A stretch of 64,000 nt of DNA from Corythucha ciliata (Eukaryota > Arthropoda > Insecta > Hemiptera > Tingidae). Below the pieces are notes generated by a model. The model was not told the DNA's origin, ran no database searches, and saw nothing but the letters and a program-made list of their open reading frames with translations. The DNA lies in assembly GCA_038030265.1 (NCBI GenBank), contig CM075940.1, positions 27,752,940-27,816,939 of the forward strand, read 5' to 3'. Each line of letters starts with the position of its first letter. Within the stretch, counting starts at the first letter, position 1. The position numbers and the translations under genes were made by a program. This document shows positions 10,445 to 21,879 of this stretch, in pieces.

Positions 10445-10919
10445 GAAAAAGAAGAAAAACCGGCCCCTTCGGTTTCTTTTTTTATGACTTTTAGCCATAG
10501 ACTTTATAAGATACTCAAGTCATTTAATAAACCAAAATCAAGTTATATATTTCTGCAAAAACGAAAACTTTCTTTTTTTATATTTTTACAAGTCGCCTCC
10601 ACTCTCACCCGTTGCTAGGGAACTCGCGTTCTCTACATCTTGCTTCCCCTTTCTCGGACGCAGTGGCGTGGCCATGGGGAGGGTTTTGGGGGTCAGAACC
10701 CCTCCCAGAGTACTTCAGCCCACCATAGTTAAGAAATAGAAATAAAAAAACGTCTGCTAATGATTATAGCACAGTGCTTCCTCGCTTTTCACCCCCTCCC
10801 CCTTGTATGATTTTGACGAAATTGATAGGGGACCCTCTGCTAGCTAACACATATATTCCTTAAAAATTTCATCAAATTCGGTTAAAAACTATGGAAGATA
10901 TGCTTGTTACAAGGATTTG
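10445..10919. other. Unassigned stretch left of the T2 array
   Basis: This contains GCAGTGGCGTGGCCATGG at about 10661, similar to the dispersed-repeat words noted at 4491 and 5400, and a short inverted pair GGGGGTCAGAACCCC near 10691. No genes are seen. Confidence 0.35.
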
Positions 10920-12180
10920 CGGATGGTGATTCGCGCTCTAAAATTGTCCAAGCTGACTTTTTTTAAGATTCATAAAACTGGATCAACTGGCAATTTGTGC
11001 ACTGATAATGCCTGAACAGATGATTCCTCCTCCAAAAATGACAAAATCAACCACTCGCGCACCAAAATTGACCAAACTGACGGTTTTCGCGCCTTTACTT
11101 GACGTACTATTCACGCCCTATATAAATGGCAAAACTGACTCTACGCGCCCTAAAAATGGCCAGACTGGGCATTCAATCCACAAAATCGGCATCACCGATT
11201 CTATGTGCCCCAGAACAAGGGCACGTAGAGTCAGTTTAACTATAAACTGACAATTCGCGCCTTAAAAAGGCCTAAACAGATTATTCCTGACCTGAGAATG
11301 GCAGAAACGACCATTCGCGCGTCAAAAATAGCCAAAATGAGCCTTCACAATGTCTAAATTTAAGATTCGTGCGCTAAAAAAAAAAAAAAATCAAAACTGG
11401 CTATTCACGCTCTAAAAATGGCATACTCGTACTCTGATGCGGATCCAGGATTTTCTCAAGCGAGCTAGGGGCTTGGGCTTGGGAGATTGTGTGCTTCGCT
11501 AGACTGACTAAAAATGGCTTGACAGGACAGTAATTCACTACTCAAAAACTGCTCAACTGACTATAATCGCGCCCGCAAATGGCAAAACTGACGATTCATT
11601 CATTTAAAATGTCTATTTGCGCCCTAAAAATTGCCATTTACCACTCTATAAAACCGCCAAAATGACTTCACGCGCACTAAAAATAGCCAAATTGGCGATT
11701 CTCACTCTAAAATGGCCAAAATGACTCTAGGCGGCCTGGAAATGCCTTAACAGATTATTCCTGTCTTGAAAGCTGCAAAATGAACGATTTGCGCGCCAAG
11801 AATGGTCAAAATAACGATTCGTGCGTAATTTGCTAGAAGGGACTAATTGAACCCGTTTATGTTGCTATGTTTGGGCAAAGTATGACTGACGATTCGCGCC
11901 CTGAAAATGGCAAAATCGACCAGTCATAGCACGCCAAAAATGCCCTAACTGACCATTATCGCCTTGCTTTGACGTCCTATATGTATAAATGTCAAGCTTC
12001 AAGACTACGCGCCCTAAAATTGGCCAAACTGACTATGCAAGCACTGATTTAAAACTGACTCTATGCGATCTAAGAATAGCTTAACTGACGATTCACGCCT
12101 TGAAAATGCCTAAACAGACGATTCCTGTCCTTAAATTGGCCAAACTTATGGCCAACTTAAATGAATGGCCTTAAATGGCC
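10920..12180 (+). repeat. T2 degenerate array, unit about 30 bp
   Basis: The repeated word is CTGACGATTCGCGCCCTAAA followed by AATGGCCAAA, with a period near 30 bp and many substitutions. It is a different sequence from T1 but has the same period and the same A-rich/GCGC alternation. A GCGGATCCAGGATTTT word interrupts it near 11440. It ends abruptly at about 12180 where gypsy pol sequence begins. Confidence 0.75.
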
Positions 12181-13210
12181 TTTCCCATTTCCTCCAGGCT
12201 ACTCGGATGAATATCTATTATTGGCAATCTCGACAGCGAATCCGCGACAGTGTTGTTTTTACCTTGAACGCGAATAATCAGCGCCCATCATGTTAAACGA
12301 TTCGTTGCCATCTTGGGTATCTCACGGACGTTGCCTAGAATTTGAATAAGTGGTTCATGATCAGTTCTCAAAATGAACATTCTGCCTCGAAGGTACTGAT
12401 CGAAACGCTTGAGCGAGAAAATCAAAGCCAGATCTTCTCTGTCTATAGCTGAATAGCGTTGTTCTGCCGGTTTGAGGAGCCCAGAGGCAAAAGCCACAGG
12501 TCGCTCCGTCCCATTAGGCATTTTTATGGAACATGACTGCCCCGATTACTTTTACGCTTTCATCATCCGAGACAATTAGAGGTAGTTTTAAAGAACAGTG
12601 CGTAAGAGAGCTTGTGGACGTCATCAATGTTTCAAGCCGATTGAACACCGAAGTACACTCATCATTCCAGACCCACTTGACATCCTTCTTCGTCAACCTG
12701 TGCAAGGGCGCGCAAATTCCCTGCAAGTTGTCAACAGAACGACTATAATAATTTATTGGTCCAAGAAATGATTTGAGTTCTTGTACGTTCGACGGAGTGG
12801 GCATTTTATTTATCGCATCCAACTGATCAGGCCTTTGTGATGAAGCCCTCTCCAACGCCAGTGCAGTTGCTTCTACCTCGGAAAAAGTTGTGGCATTGGA
12901 CGGATGTTAACGAATCAGTTCCTCTTGCCAGCGCGCCTCATTGATTCCAATTACCAACTGATCCCGCAATCGTTCGCTCAATGAGTCGCCAAAATCACAA
13001 GTACCTGCTAACACCCTCAAGCCTTTGACAAATTTCGGAATTGTTTCACCTTCGTTCCTAAACCTGGATGCGAAGGTGCGACGTTCGGAAAAAATACAAG
13101 TTGATTTGACATAATAATCGTTCAGAACCCGTTTCAAATCCGTGTACGGCTATTTCAGGCGCGAGTATTAGTGCTTTTTCCCACGTTTCGCCGCGTACTT
13201 GCCCCAACAT
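12180..13210 (-). pseudogene. Ty3/gypsy gag joined to RT/RNase H by internal deletion
   Basis: Reading the minus strand from 13210, gag-like sequence comes first: YTDLKRVLNDYYV, then FRNEGETIPKFVKGLRVLA and CDFGDSLSERLRDQLVIGI (13140-12910). After an in-frame TAA the same frame continues through a gag tail (EVEATALALERASS), then switches without a break to RT thumb sequence, INKMPTPSNVQELKSFLG and INYYSR (about 12810-12720). After a frameshift near 12518, RNase H follows: PVAFASGLLKPAEQRYSAID, TDHEPL, and GKNNTVADSLSRLP (about 12500-12200). Protease and most of RT are gone. The right part of the element and both LTRs are missing, and the left end abuts the T2 array. Confidence 0.8.
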
Positions 13211-13895
13211 AGGCACATTAGAACGCCTTCTCACTTTTGTCCGCCTTTTATGAGCCTATAGAAACTTGGAGTTATAGAGTAGTTTCTTTGTTTTGCTCGC
13301 AAAGTTGCCTTCAGATACCGCTTGCTCTCAATACTTATCACTAATCAACGATATAAAACCTGCAAATTCATATTTTTCATCTTAAGGCTTTTCGCTCGCC
13401 ACTCCACCCTTTTCTGAATGGTGGTTCTGCTCGGATTGCTCCCCCCCCCCGCCCCTTCCTCGATACACTAATGGCTGTATTGTAGACGAGGGATGAATAG
13501 AGTGGGGGGGAGGTGCAATCATCAAGCAGCTCACACTTCAACAGCCCTTTGATAAAATGTCAAAGAAATCTCTCCATTGGCTATCAACGAATTATATTAG
13601 ATGCCATCTTCTTAGGGGGGGGGGAGGCAAATCCCTTAAATCCGCCTCTGAGCGGAATACTACACCTTAAATGTTGAGAGTGTAGACCATGTTTCTGGAG
13701 GGGGGGGACGGAGACGGTGCGATTTAAATTTTATTTTCAAAAGATTAGCAGCAAAAGACCTGAAATTGACTTATTTTTGTGCTCGTAACAACAAAATTCC
13801 AGTTCGACAGGGCTGATTATGGTCAGTTCCGGTTGTCCCATACAGTAAGACAACATTACAACCCGTTTGAACTCATCGTCCCAACGCCCATTTTG
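13211..13895. other. Unassigned stretch with several G/C tracts
   Basis: G or C runs of 7-10 nt occur near 13441, 13505, 13617 and 13701. There is no recognisable coding sequence. Confidence 0.4.
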
Positions 13896-14080
13896 GGGTG
13901 GATACAATATCCACTCCTAGCAACTCCGGACTACTCCGAGCAACACGAAATGTTGTAACCTCGCGGGATATCATGTGAAATAACGCGCGGGTGGATACAA
14001 TATCCACTCCTAGCAACTCCGGACTACTCCGAGCAACACGAAATGTTGTAACCTCGCGGGATATCATGTGAAATAACGCG
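13896..14080. repeat. Perfect two-copy tandem duplication, 93-bp period
   Basis: The unit starting GGGTGGATACAATATCCACT at 13896 is repeated at 13989 with no difference that I can see, ending at about 14080. Each unit contains the hairpin GTGGATA-caa-TATCCAC. The perfect match points to a recent duplication, in contrast with the diverged arrays elsewhere in the window. Confidence 0.9.
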
Positions 14081-17000
14081 AAAAAATAATGAAAGGTTTA
14101 GTACTTTCAGTGCTGATAGTGCAGCTCCGGACGACAAACGAATAGACCTCATTCTACCTCTTTCAGTTCTCATGGAACTGGAAATACTTTGGTGAAGCCC
14201 AAGAGGCTTTTGAAGCGAGGCAAAATTATTATAGCGGTTCGGGCCTAATAATACCCTAAAATGTCGGAGTGTTCATGAAAATTTGGGTTTGAAAGAGCTA
14301 AATGCGCAAAAATTTACTTTTTTAATGAGTCAACAAGCGAAATTTGGTTATTTGAATTAGGTTGTCAACCATCTGTCCCGGTTTGGCCAATCATGTACCG
14401 CGACCCGGGCAAGGACATCCCGGGACGCATTTGGCCCCTTAGTGCCTATAGGTGTGCCATATTTTGATGTCAGACGAATCGTTTGTCAGAGCGAAAGATT
14501 ATTTTTCTCTATAGCAGATAATGGCGATTAATACAAGAGTCTAAAAATTCAATAAGGCATTTTCCTCGACTTCTTTGCACGGGAATTTTCGTTCTCGGTA
14601 TTCCTTTTGCAGAGCAGCCTGAGGAGTCACCAAAATAAATCTGCATGATAGGTAGGAGTTGGTGTCTTGTGCTTTTCTTCCTGGAACAATTGTTGCAATT
14701 TCTGAGCTATTTGCATCGATCGACGTATATAAGCCCCTCGAGGGGACTTCGGCCCTCTTCTTACAAACTAGCAGTTTGCCTTTTGTCGGAAGGTGGTTCT
14801 CTGAGAAATTCTCGTGCGACTCCGGTAATCCGATTTGGTTCGCTCCAATTTTACACGTACTTATACCAACGATTAAGAAACATTCAAGTTTATTTCTGGA
14901 AATACCGTACAATCGAGTTTCCCGCATGGGCCTGTCGAGGACCCCAAACTCTTAACTGTAAGTGCCTTCCGAGTGGGTTATTTAGTAATTTTCCATAGAA
15001 ATAAATAATTCAATTTAAAAAAAACACCAACTAAAAACTCAAGGATCCGAGTTTTTTAAAAACGAAGCTCTCATTATCCAAAAATTAAGCGTGACCTCGA
15101 CTTGTAAAAGTTGAAAGCACCGTGATGTAATTTACAACAGTGTTTTGCCAAGAAACTGGCTTCCATTATATTAAGAGACTCCCCCAACTCACTGCTATCA
15201 TCTGAATGTGTAAAGCTCCTTATCTCTTCCCCTTCATATTTAACAAAGCCAATTATTCCAGTTTTCCCTCTCACAATGGGCGCAAGATAAAACCGATCCT
15301 TAACGCGGAAGTCTAATTATAAGGACTCCTGGTAAAACAGGAGACTCCTCCGGGTCACAATTTATTAGGATATGCCGATTAAAATTCATTATTCAACACG
15401 TTGATTTGAATACTAAACAGTAACTCCTTTTCACCATCTTTTAAATCGTGTCTTTGAGGCGGCAAGCTATGATCACCTTGCCTCTTATACAAGTCCATTA
15501 TGCATGGGAGACTGTCAAATACAAATCTTTTAGAGGCGACGAATTAAAGTATAAAAATGGTTTTAATACACGTTACAGGCTTAAAGTAGAGACTAATTGA
15601 AATTCAACATTATAACTCCTCTGAACGTTGCTCTCGTTAGTACTAAACAGTTTCAAACTTTCCGATACATTTTTATAGTGCATAGTCAAGTTTTTATATA
15701 TATATTTACCGGCGGATAAATTACGGTCGTAGAGATTACAGGAAGGAGGATATTTACTCTACCCCTCCTTTTTCTCGTTGAAGTGGTTATTTTTCCAGGA
15801 CTTATCAAAAACGCATCTTACGTGTATAGTTTTATCGGCATTACGCCCGCGTACGCCTTTTTTTTTTCAACTCAAGCATTTTTCTAACCCCTCCTACACT
15901 TTATCCCTTATTTTGACACCCCCACGTGCTTCCACACTTGACAAAAGGGCTCTAAAAAATTGTTCAATTCTATTTTCCTATTGCGGAAACTTCACGACTC
16001 TGGCCTCCTGCCAGACTTTGTATTTCCTGCCCTCCATGTATCAAAAGTTTTTGATTTTTCCTTGAAGTTTTCTTTACGGCGCAGACGAGAGGATCAACTT
16101 TTACGAATTATCTTTATAATCCCTTCCGGGGATCGTCTTCAAATTGACAGAAATGGTGGGAGGGGGTAAAAAAAAAGGTGCAGTCCTCCACTTTTCACAA
16201 AGAGGGAAAGAGCTAGTCTAAAACTTTTCTAAAATATATATATATATAATATCTGCTCACCACAGCGTTACACCCATCAACGATAAGTTTTCCTTTCACC
16301 AGAATCTTTAAAGATTTTTCAACTATAATTAAAGCTATGTACCCTCCCCCCCACCCCTTTATATTAGGAATGCAAGTTAAATATTCATGCTGTTTTTGTT
16401 GGATAAATTGTCTGCCAGTAAACAGAGAAAGGGGTAAAAGAAAACCGTCATACATCTTGCTTGTGCAGGGTATTAGCAGACTGTGATGATAAAGCGAAGA
16501 AGAGCTTTCATTTCAGTTACAATCAAAGCTCTCGACGCTTTGGGTCGATATAAAACAGGCTTTTACGGCCGCATTAAAATTATTCTCGCATTCTTTGCCA
16601 TCTTGCGAATGAATGCTGTATGAACGTTCGGGTACACTATAATACAGCTGTTCAATAAAGTCCCCTAAAGTATGAAGTGTTAACTTCAGTGCTGTCAATG
16701 GAATAGAGGTTGAACTTAAAAGTTAACACACATTTACCTCGAGTCAGAGAATTCAAATTCATAACAGCTCTGTTTTCAAAAGGTAGCGAATAAACTTCAT
16801 GTATTTCCTCATTTTGTTTACCTCTATAACGAGTTGATAAACTCACTTCTCAATCCTGCGCTCAACCGAGTGCAATAAGTATAGGCAATAAAACGCACGA
16901 CAGGCTGATAAGTCACCCCCTTGGATCTCAGTTACAGAAAAAAATATTTTGAGCAGATTGTCACGCTCCCCTAACATGAACATTTTACACTCTGCAGTCA

Positions 17001-17433
17001 AATTCGCATTAAAAAAAGCAAGGAACATTCTGTTGAAACTGATAAGCGTTAACGGCGCCCCCACGGTGTGGCTAATGGTGAATAGTGTGTATCGAGCAAA
17101 AGTTTCAAGATGGGTCAATTCAGAAGCTCAGGCTGCCACTAACTCGTCGGTTGGTGTAGGAAATTCGAAGATTTTGCAATGAAGGGTGGTGGTTTTTGTG
17201 ATGAGAGGGTGGGTGGACTGTTATCTCGGCTTAGAGAACAAATCTAGATTTGATCCTCTCCACTTTTCCTTTTACAGCAGAAAGCACTGACTGTCTTCAA
17301 CCTTTAGCTCTAAGAAAATTCTCAGGTGAAAAGTAATTGTTTTTTCTTCTTCTTCTTCTGGTCCAAGAGAAAGCCCCCCCCCCCACCAACACCACCTATT
17401 ATCCTTCCAAATGAAATCATGGAACGTGAGGTT
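14081..17433. other. Unassigned non-coding stretch
   Basis: The DNA is AT-rich with a TA microsatellite near 16235-16250 and a C tract at about 17376. Short frames at 14541-14998, 15074-15274 and 16843-17118 show no recognisable domain and were not called. Confidence 0.4.
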
Positions 17434-17899
17434 TTTTCACTCCGAACAAATGCAACTGGTCTTTTGCAATGGTCTTGTGTTGGACTACATATATATATAA
17501 GTGAATTTTGACATAAATGAAAGGGGGCACCACCTTGCCACGTCTTTTTTCACTATTAGCCGGGAACGATGGGCGCAGCCTCACGAGGGGGACAGGGGTG
17601 GGCATTTGCCCTCACCGTGACCCGAAATCACGACAAATGTGCGAACCCTGATTCTCGGTTAAAGAGAAAAGGCGCTATAGCCCGTCAAGAAGAACACGAA
17701 CCCGCGGCCAGCGCTCTCTCATTCGATTACTTGCAACTTATACATTCCCTCTACTTTCATTGCAGAATTGGTTGTCCCACTGTTCACCAAAGATATGCAT
17801 TTTAATCAAGCCGAAGTTCCAGGTAGGGGGTAAGGAATAATAGCTAGAGGGGCTGATCACAGGAGGGCGAGGTCCACGTTTAACTTGACGGGCTATAAC

Positions 17900-18470
17900 T
17901 GGTATGGCTAAAGCTAAAATTGACTAATTGAGAATGTGATGGGCCCTTCCGCAGCTAAAAATTAAGGAAAAAACGCTGATTCGGGACTAAAATTGAGCAA
18001 TACGAATTCGCGGATAAAATTGAGAAAAACACTAATTTGCACTCATTATGAAATAGCTCTCAATCATACAGCTAAAATGGAAAATTCGGGAAATTCACTG
18101 TTTCCGAGGGCAACTTCACGGCTAAAAACGAGACAAATTGCGAATTTACGGCTAAAATGAAGAAAAAGTGCTCATTCACAGCCAATGCTGAGAAAATTAA
18201 CGGTTTTCAGTGACTGAGATAAAATGATAATTCATGTCTGAAGTGAAAGAAATTTCTAATTCGGGCCTAAAATCAAGAAAACCCCATATTGTCGACTAAA
18301 ATGTGTGAAAATCGCTAAGTGAGAAAAAGCTCTAATTCACAGATAATTGAGAAAATGTCAATTCGCGACTAAAATTGTGAAAAAATACTCAATTCTTGGC
18401 TAATAAAAGCGGAAAAATCGCTAATTCACGGCAAGGGCGAGACTACTCGGGGACGAATCCCCAGAATGAA
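17900..18470 (-). repeat. T1 array, reverse
   Basis: Words such as GGCTAAAATTGAGAAAAACG and CTAATTCGCG are the reverse complement of the T1 unit at 5570-7230. Units are about 30 bp and diverged. Confidence 0.75.
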
Positions 18471-18565
18471 AACTTGGTAGTTCATCAACTCAGAACTCGT
18501 GATGGGAAATCGTTAATTCAACCCCAGAAACGGTTTAGCACTGATAATAAATCAGTCGTTTACCG

Positions 18566-18959
18566 TTAAGGGAGGGGGGGGGTTAAGGCGGGTTTCTTCG
18601 ACCCCTTCCCAGTCAACCCTCGCCTAAACTTCGCACATAAATTTTGGCTCCATATTCGATTTCCAAGTCTAATTTTAATCTTCAGGAAGTTCTACAGTGA
18701 CGTTAGATCTTGCTTTTCCAAATGTCATCCCTGAAATTACCTTAAAACACATTCAAATTCCAAAGTGTTTTGGGGTTGTTTTAGGGATAAAATTTGAAAA
18801 AGCAAGATCTAACGTCACTGTAGAACTTTCTGAAGATTAAAATCAGACTTTGAAATCGAGTATTGATGCAGAAATGGAGCCAAAATTTATGTGCGAAGTT
18901 TAGGCGAGGCGCGACTGGGAAAGGGTCGAGGAAACCAGCCTGAAACCCTCCCGCCTTAA
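18566..18959. mobile_element. TTAA-flanked palindromic element (~390 bp)
   Basis: Two arms of about 160-170 bp (18566-18735 and 18790-18959) are inverted copies of each other, sharing for example AAACTTCGCACATAAATTTT and AGTTCTACAGTGACGTTAGA. A short non-paired centre separates them. TTAA occurs at both outer ends (18566-18569 and 18956-18959), the target used by piggyBac-type elements. The right arm has a small insertion relative to the left (near 18865) and the left arm has a longer G tract. There is no coding capacity. A TTAA-type foldback MITE is the best reading. Confidence 0.7.
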
Positions 18960-18998
18960 AGCCTAACATCTCTGATGGGAAACTGTCCAATAACTGAC

Positions 18999-19870
18999 AA
19001 TTCCCCCCCCCCCCTAAGTGATATTTTCGGAACTAAACTTGAAATTTTCGTCTCCTGGGAAGGACACTGCGGTAATTTAGTCCCCTGCTCTCTGGAGTCT
19101 TCTGTTGTAGAGACGAATGGCTCATTGTCAGGAACTTGCAGGCCTGTAAACCGCCATGTTTATAGCCTTCATCAAGCGCGTAGACCAGTTCATGATCTTA
19201 TAGGTAAGGGCAGCTTTTCTGAAAAGGTCGCCTGTTGTCTGGTACTCAAGGGGCTCGCACGAAATTGAGATTTTTACGGAGATTTGGCTTTTTTACGGGC
19301 TTTTGAATAACAAAAAATAGTTATTTCTGTCTTTGAAATGGATCATTTCAATGAGACAACCCCACAATATTGGGTTTTCAACACACCCAAAACCCACAAA
19401 ATCGGGTTTTCAGCAACAAACAGTTGCAAAATCGAGTTTTCATCATTAAAACATCCGCAAAATTTGGGTTTCCTTGATCCAGAACCCAGACAATAGGTTT
19501 TTAGCTAGAAAAATCCGCGAAATGGTTTTTATGTAGTGGGCGAAATCAGCAAATTTGTTTTTAGTGAACCAGACCTGCAAAAATGGGTTTACAGTGCGCG
19601 AAATCCGTGAAATTGATCTCTTTTTAACACACCACCTCACCTTGTGAAATTGGTTTATCAGCTACACAAATTGGAGAAATCGCGTTTTTTTTTTTTTTAG
19701 TGAGCGAAATCCGAGAAATTATTTGTCGTGCACACGCACGAAAATGTCGTTTTGGCGAGAAAAATAGACGAAAGATTTTTAGGGAGCAAAATCAGAGAAA
19801 TTGGTTTCTTGGTGAGACACGCAAAATATTTGTTAGACTTTCGGAAAATGTTTAGGGAACCCCACTAAAT
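18999..19870 (+). repeat. U-T3 module, copy 1
   Basis: A C14 tract is followed by about 270 bp of moderately conserved sequence (U, about 19013-19290, including GGCTCATTGTCAGGAACT and GGGCAGCTTTTCTGA) and then by a T3 array. T3 units centre on AAAATCGGGTTTTCAGC-like words, period about 35-40 bp. The whole module recurs in reverse complement at 33290-34144. Confidence 0.75.
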
Positions 19871-20339
19871 CGGTGGTGACCCTTATGTACGACTTGTAAT
19901 TTTTAATAGTATTGTCTAGTGGTGGGCAGCTGCGATTTCGCGTCACGGCGAGGGCGAATGCCCACCGCTGTCCCCCTCGTGAGGCTACGCCCATCGTTCC
20001 CGGCTAATAGTGAAAAAAGGCGTGGCAAGGAGGTGCCCTCTTTCATTCATGTCAAAATGCACTTATATGTATAGTCCAAGACAAGACCAGTTGCATTTGT
20101 TCGGAGTGAAAAGTTCGTTAAACCTGAATGATTGATGAATCATGAGAATTGGACTCGTTGCCACAGAAATTAACAAAAAATACACAAATTTTTAGGTATC
20201 TGAATTTTCGAGGCTAAATACCGCAAATTTAGGCCATTTTGAACCCAAATTTCAATATTTCAAAACCAATTTGTTTAGATTCGGCTCGTTAAAATCCAAA
20301 TTTTAAAATGAAATTCAAATGGTTTTATTAAAAACAAAG

Positions 20340-21870
20340 TTTCGTCAGCGAAAATTGCGTGGTTCAAGCATTTTGTGTTAAATAATTTTGTCTGTCAAAC
20401 ATTTTGTGGTTCAATCATTGTGTGGATTGAGCGTTTTGTGATTGAATATTTTTGTGGCTAGGAACATTTGGTGATTCGCGCGGTGTTGTTTTTTTTTGGG
20501 GGGGGGGCTAAAGCTCACGGCTAATATTGAGCAAGTGATCATTTTCCCACAGAAATTAACAAAAAATGCACAAATTTGAGGTATCTGAAGAAAAGGTTTG
20601 CGGCTAAATTAGAGAAACTACCTTGATAGGCAGCTAAAATTGAAAAGACGTACGAATGTGCTGATCTTGGGGCAAGTACACTGGAAAGAGTTATACGAAA
20701 AATTTCTTTCGCACTTCATTCGCCAATTCATATTGTAAACAGCGCAAAAAAACACCAATTGGCGGCTGAAAATTGAAAAAAAAAACCGCTAATTTACGGC
20801 CATAATTGAGAAAAAGCTCTATGAAATTGGGGAAAAGTAGTGAATTCAGCTGACCCAGCCAATATTGTGAAAATTCCAACTCATGGTTTCTAGGGGCAAC
20901 TTCACGACTAAATTATGAAAAAGCGTTAATTCGTGTAAATTAAGGAACAATTCTAAATCGCGGAAATTGAAGGAAACAAGCAAATTCGCGAATCTATTTA
21001 AGAACCCCCGCAAATACGTGGCTGAAACTGAGAAAAATCACCAAAGTCCCGGCTGAATTGAGCTAAGGCACTCAATCGCAGCTAAACTTGACAAGGAGCG
21101 CTAATTCGAGGCAAAAATTGAGATTGAGCGCTCATTCGTGTAGGTAACATAGATGAAAATGCTAATTCGTGGGAAAAATCCGCTAATATGTGGCTGAAAT
21201 TGAGTAAAAGCGGTTAAAATTACGTAATAATTCCTGGCTGAAATTGACACAAGGGCTTCTGCATGGCTAAATTGATGAAAAACCAGGATTCGCGGCTAAT
21301 TTGAGGATACATTTGCAAAAATCCGCTCATACGTGGCCGAAACAAAAGAAAAATCGCCAATTCCCATTTAAAATTGAGATAAAACGCTAAATTCACGGAC
21401 AAAGTGAGTTAGGCGCTACTTTGCATGGGTAAGAACTTTAAAAAAAAAAAAGACAACGCTAACTCGCACAATTGTTGGGGAAAAACGCTGATCCCGGCTA
21501 GTGTCCATGCCGCTGAAATTAGGAAATTTTTCGCGGCTAAAACTGAGAAAAAACGCAAATTCACGGCTGAAACGAAGAAAACGCCAATTAGTTCACGAAG
21601 AGGCAATTTCGTGGTTAAAATTTTAAAAAGCCGTGATTTAACGCAAAGTAAAAATTATATTCCTTGTATATGTATTTAGAGATTGAGGAGCGTCATAGAG
21701 CTTTCCAACCCGGCCCCCTTCCACCCCCCCCCCCGCCACAATCCGTAGGTTTTGAACCGCCATTGCGTGGGTCAAGCATTTTGTGATTGGAACATTTTGT
21801 GGTTGGAGCATTGTGTGGTGAGACATTTTCGTGGTTCGTGCTTTGAGGATTTGTTCGTTTGAACATTGTG
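20340..21870. repeat. T6 - T1(reverse) - T6 array block
   Basis: A reverse T1 array (about 20500-21640) is bracketed by two short arrays of T6 words (AAGCATTTTGTGGTT and variants) at about 20345-20480 and 21765-21865, both in the same direction. G/C tracts sit near 20493 and 21726, close to the T6/T1 borders. The bracketing suggests one composite unit. Confidence 0.6.
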
Positions 21871-21879
21871 GCATGGAAA

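Larger units (their letters stand above)
17434..20112. mobile_element. Large element with ~200-bp inverted ends
   Basis: The left arm, about 17434-17631, starts TTTTCACTCCGAACAAATGC. It is repeated in reverse complement at about 19935-20112, with high identity and small gaps (for example the shared AGCCGGGAACGATGGGCG). Both arms contain a hAT-like word, CAGGGGTGGGCATT on the left and CAGCGGTGGGCATT on the right. GTT flanks both outer ends (17431-17433 and 20113-20115), a possible 3-bp target duplication. The interior holds a reverse T1 array, a TTAA-flanked palindrome and a T3 array. Whether this is one element or two hAT-type ends inserted in opposite orientation is not settled. Confidence 0.65.

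Noticed and set aside
14541..14998. Overlapping 128- and 117-residue frames on opposite strands
   Set aside because: Neither shows a domain, and one is likely a shadow of the other; no promoter, splice or homology support.
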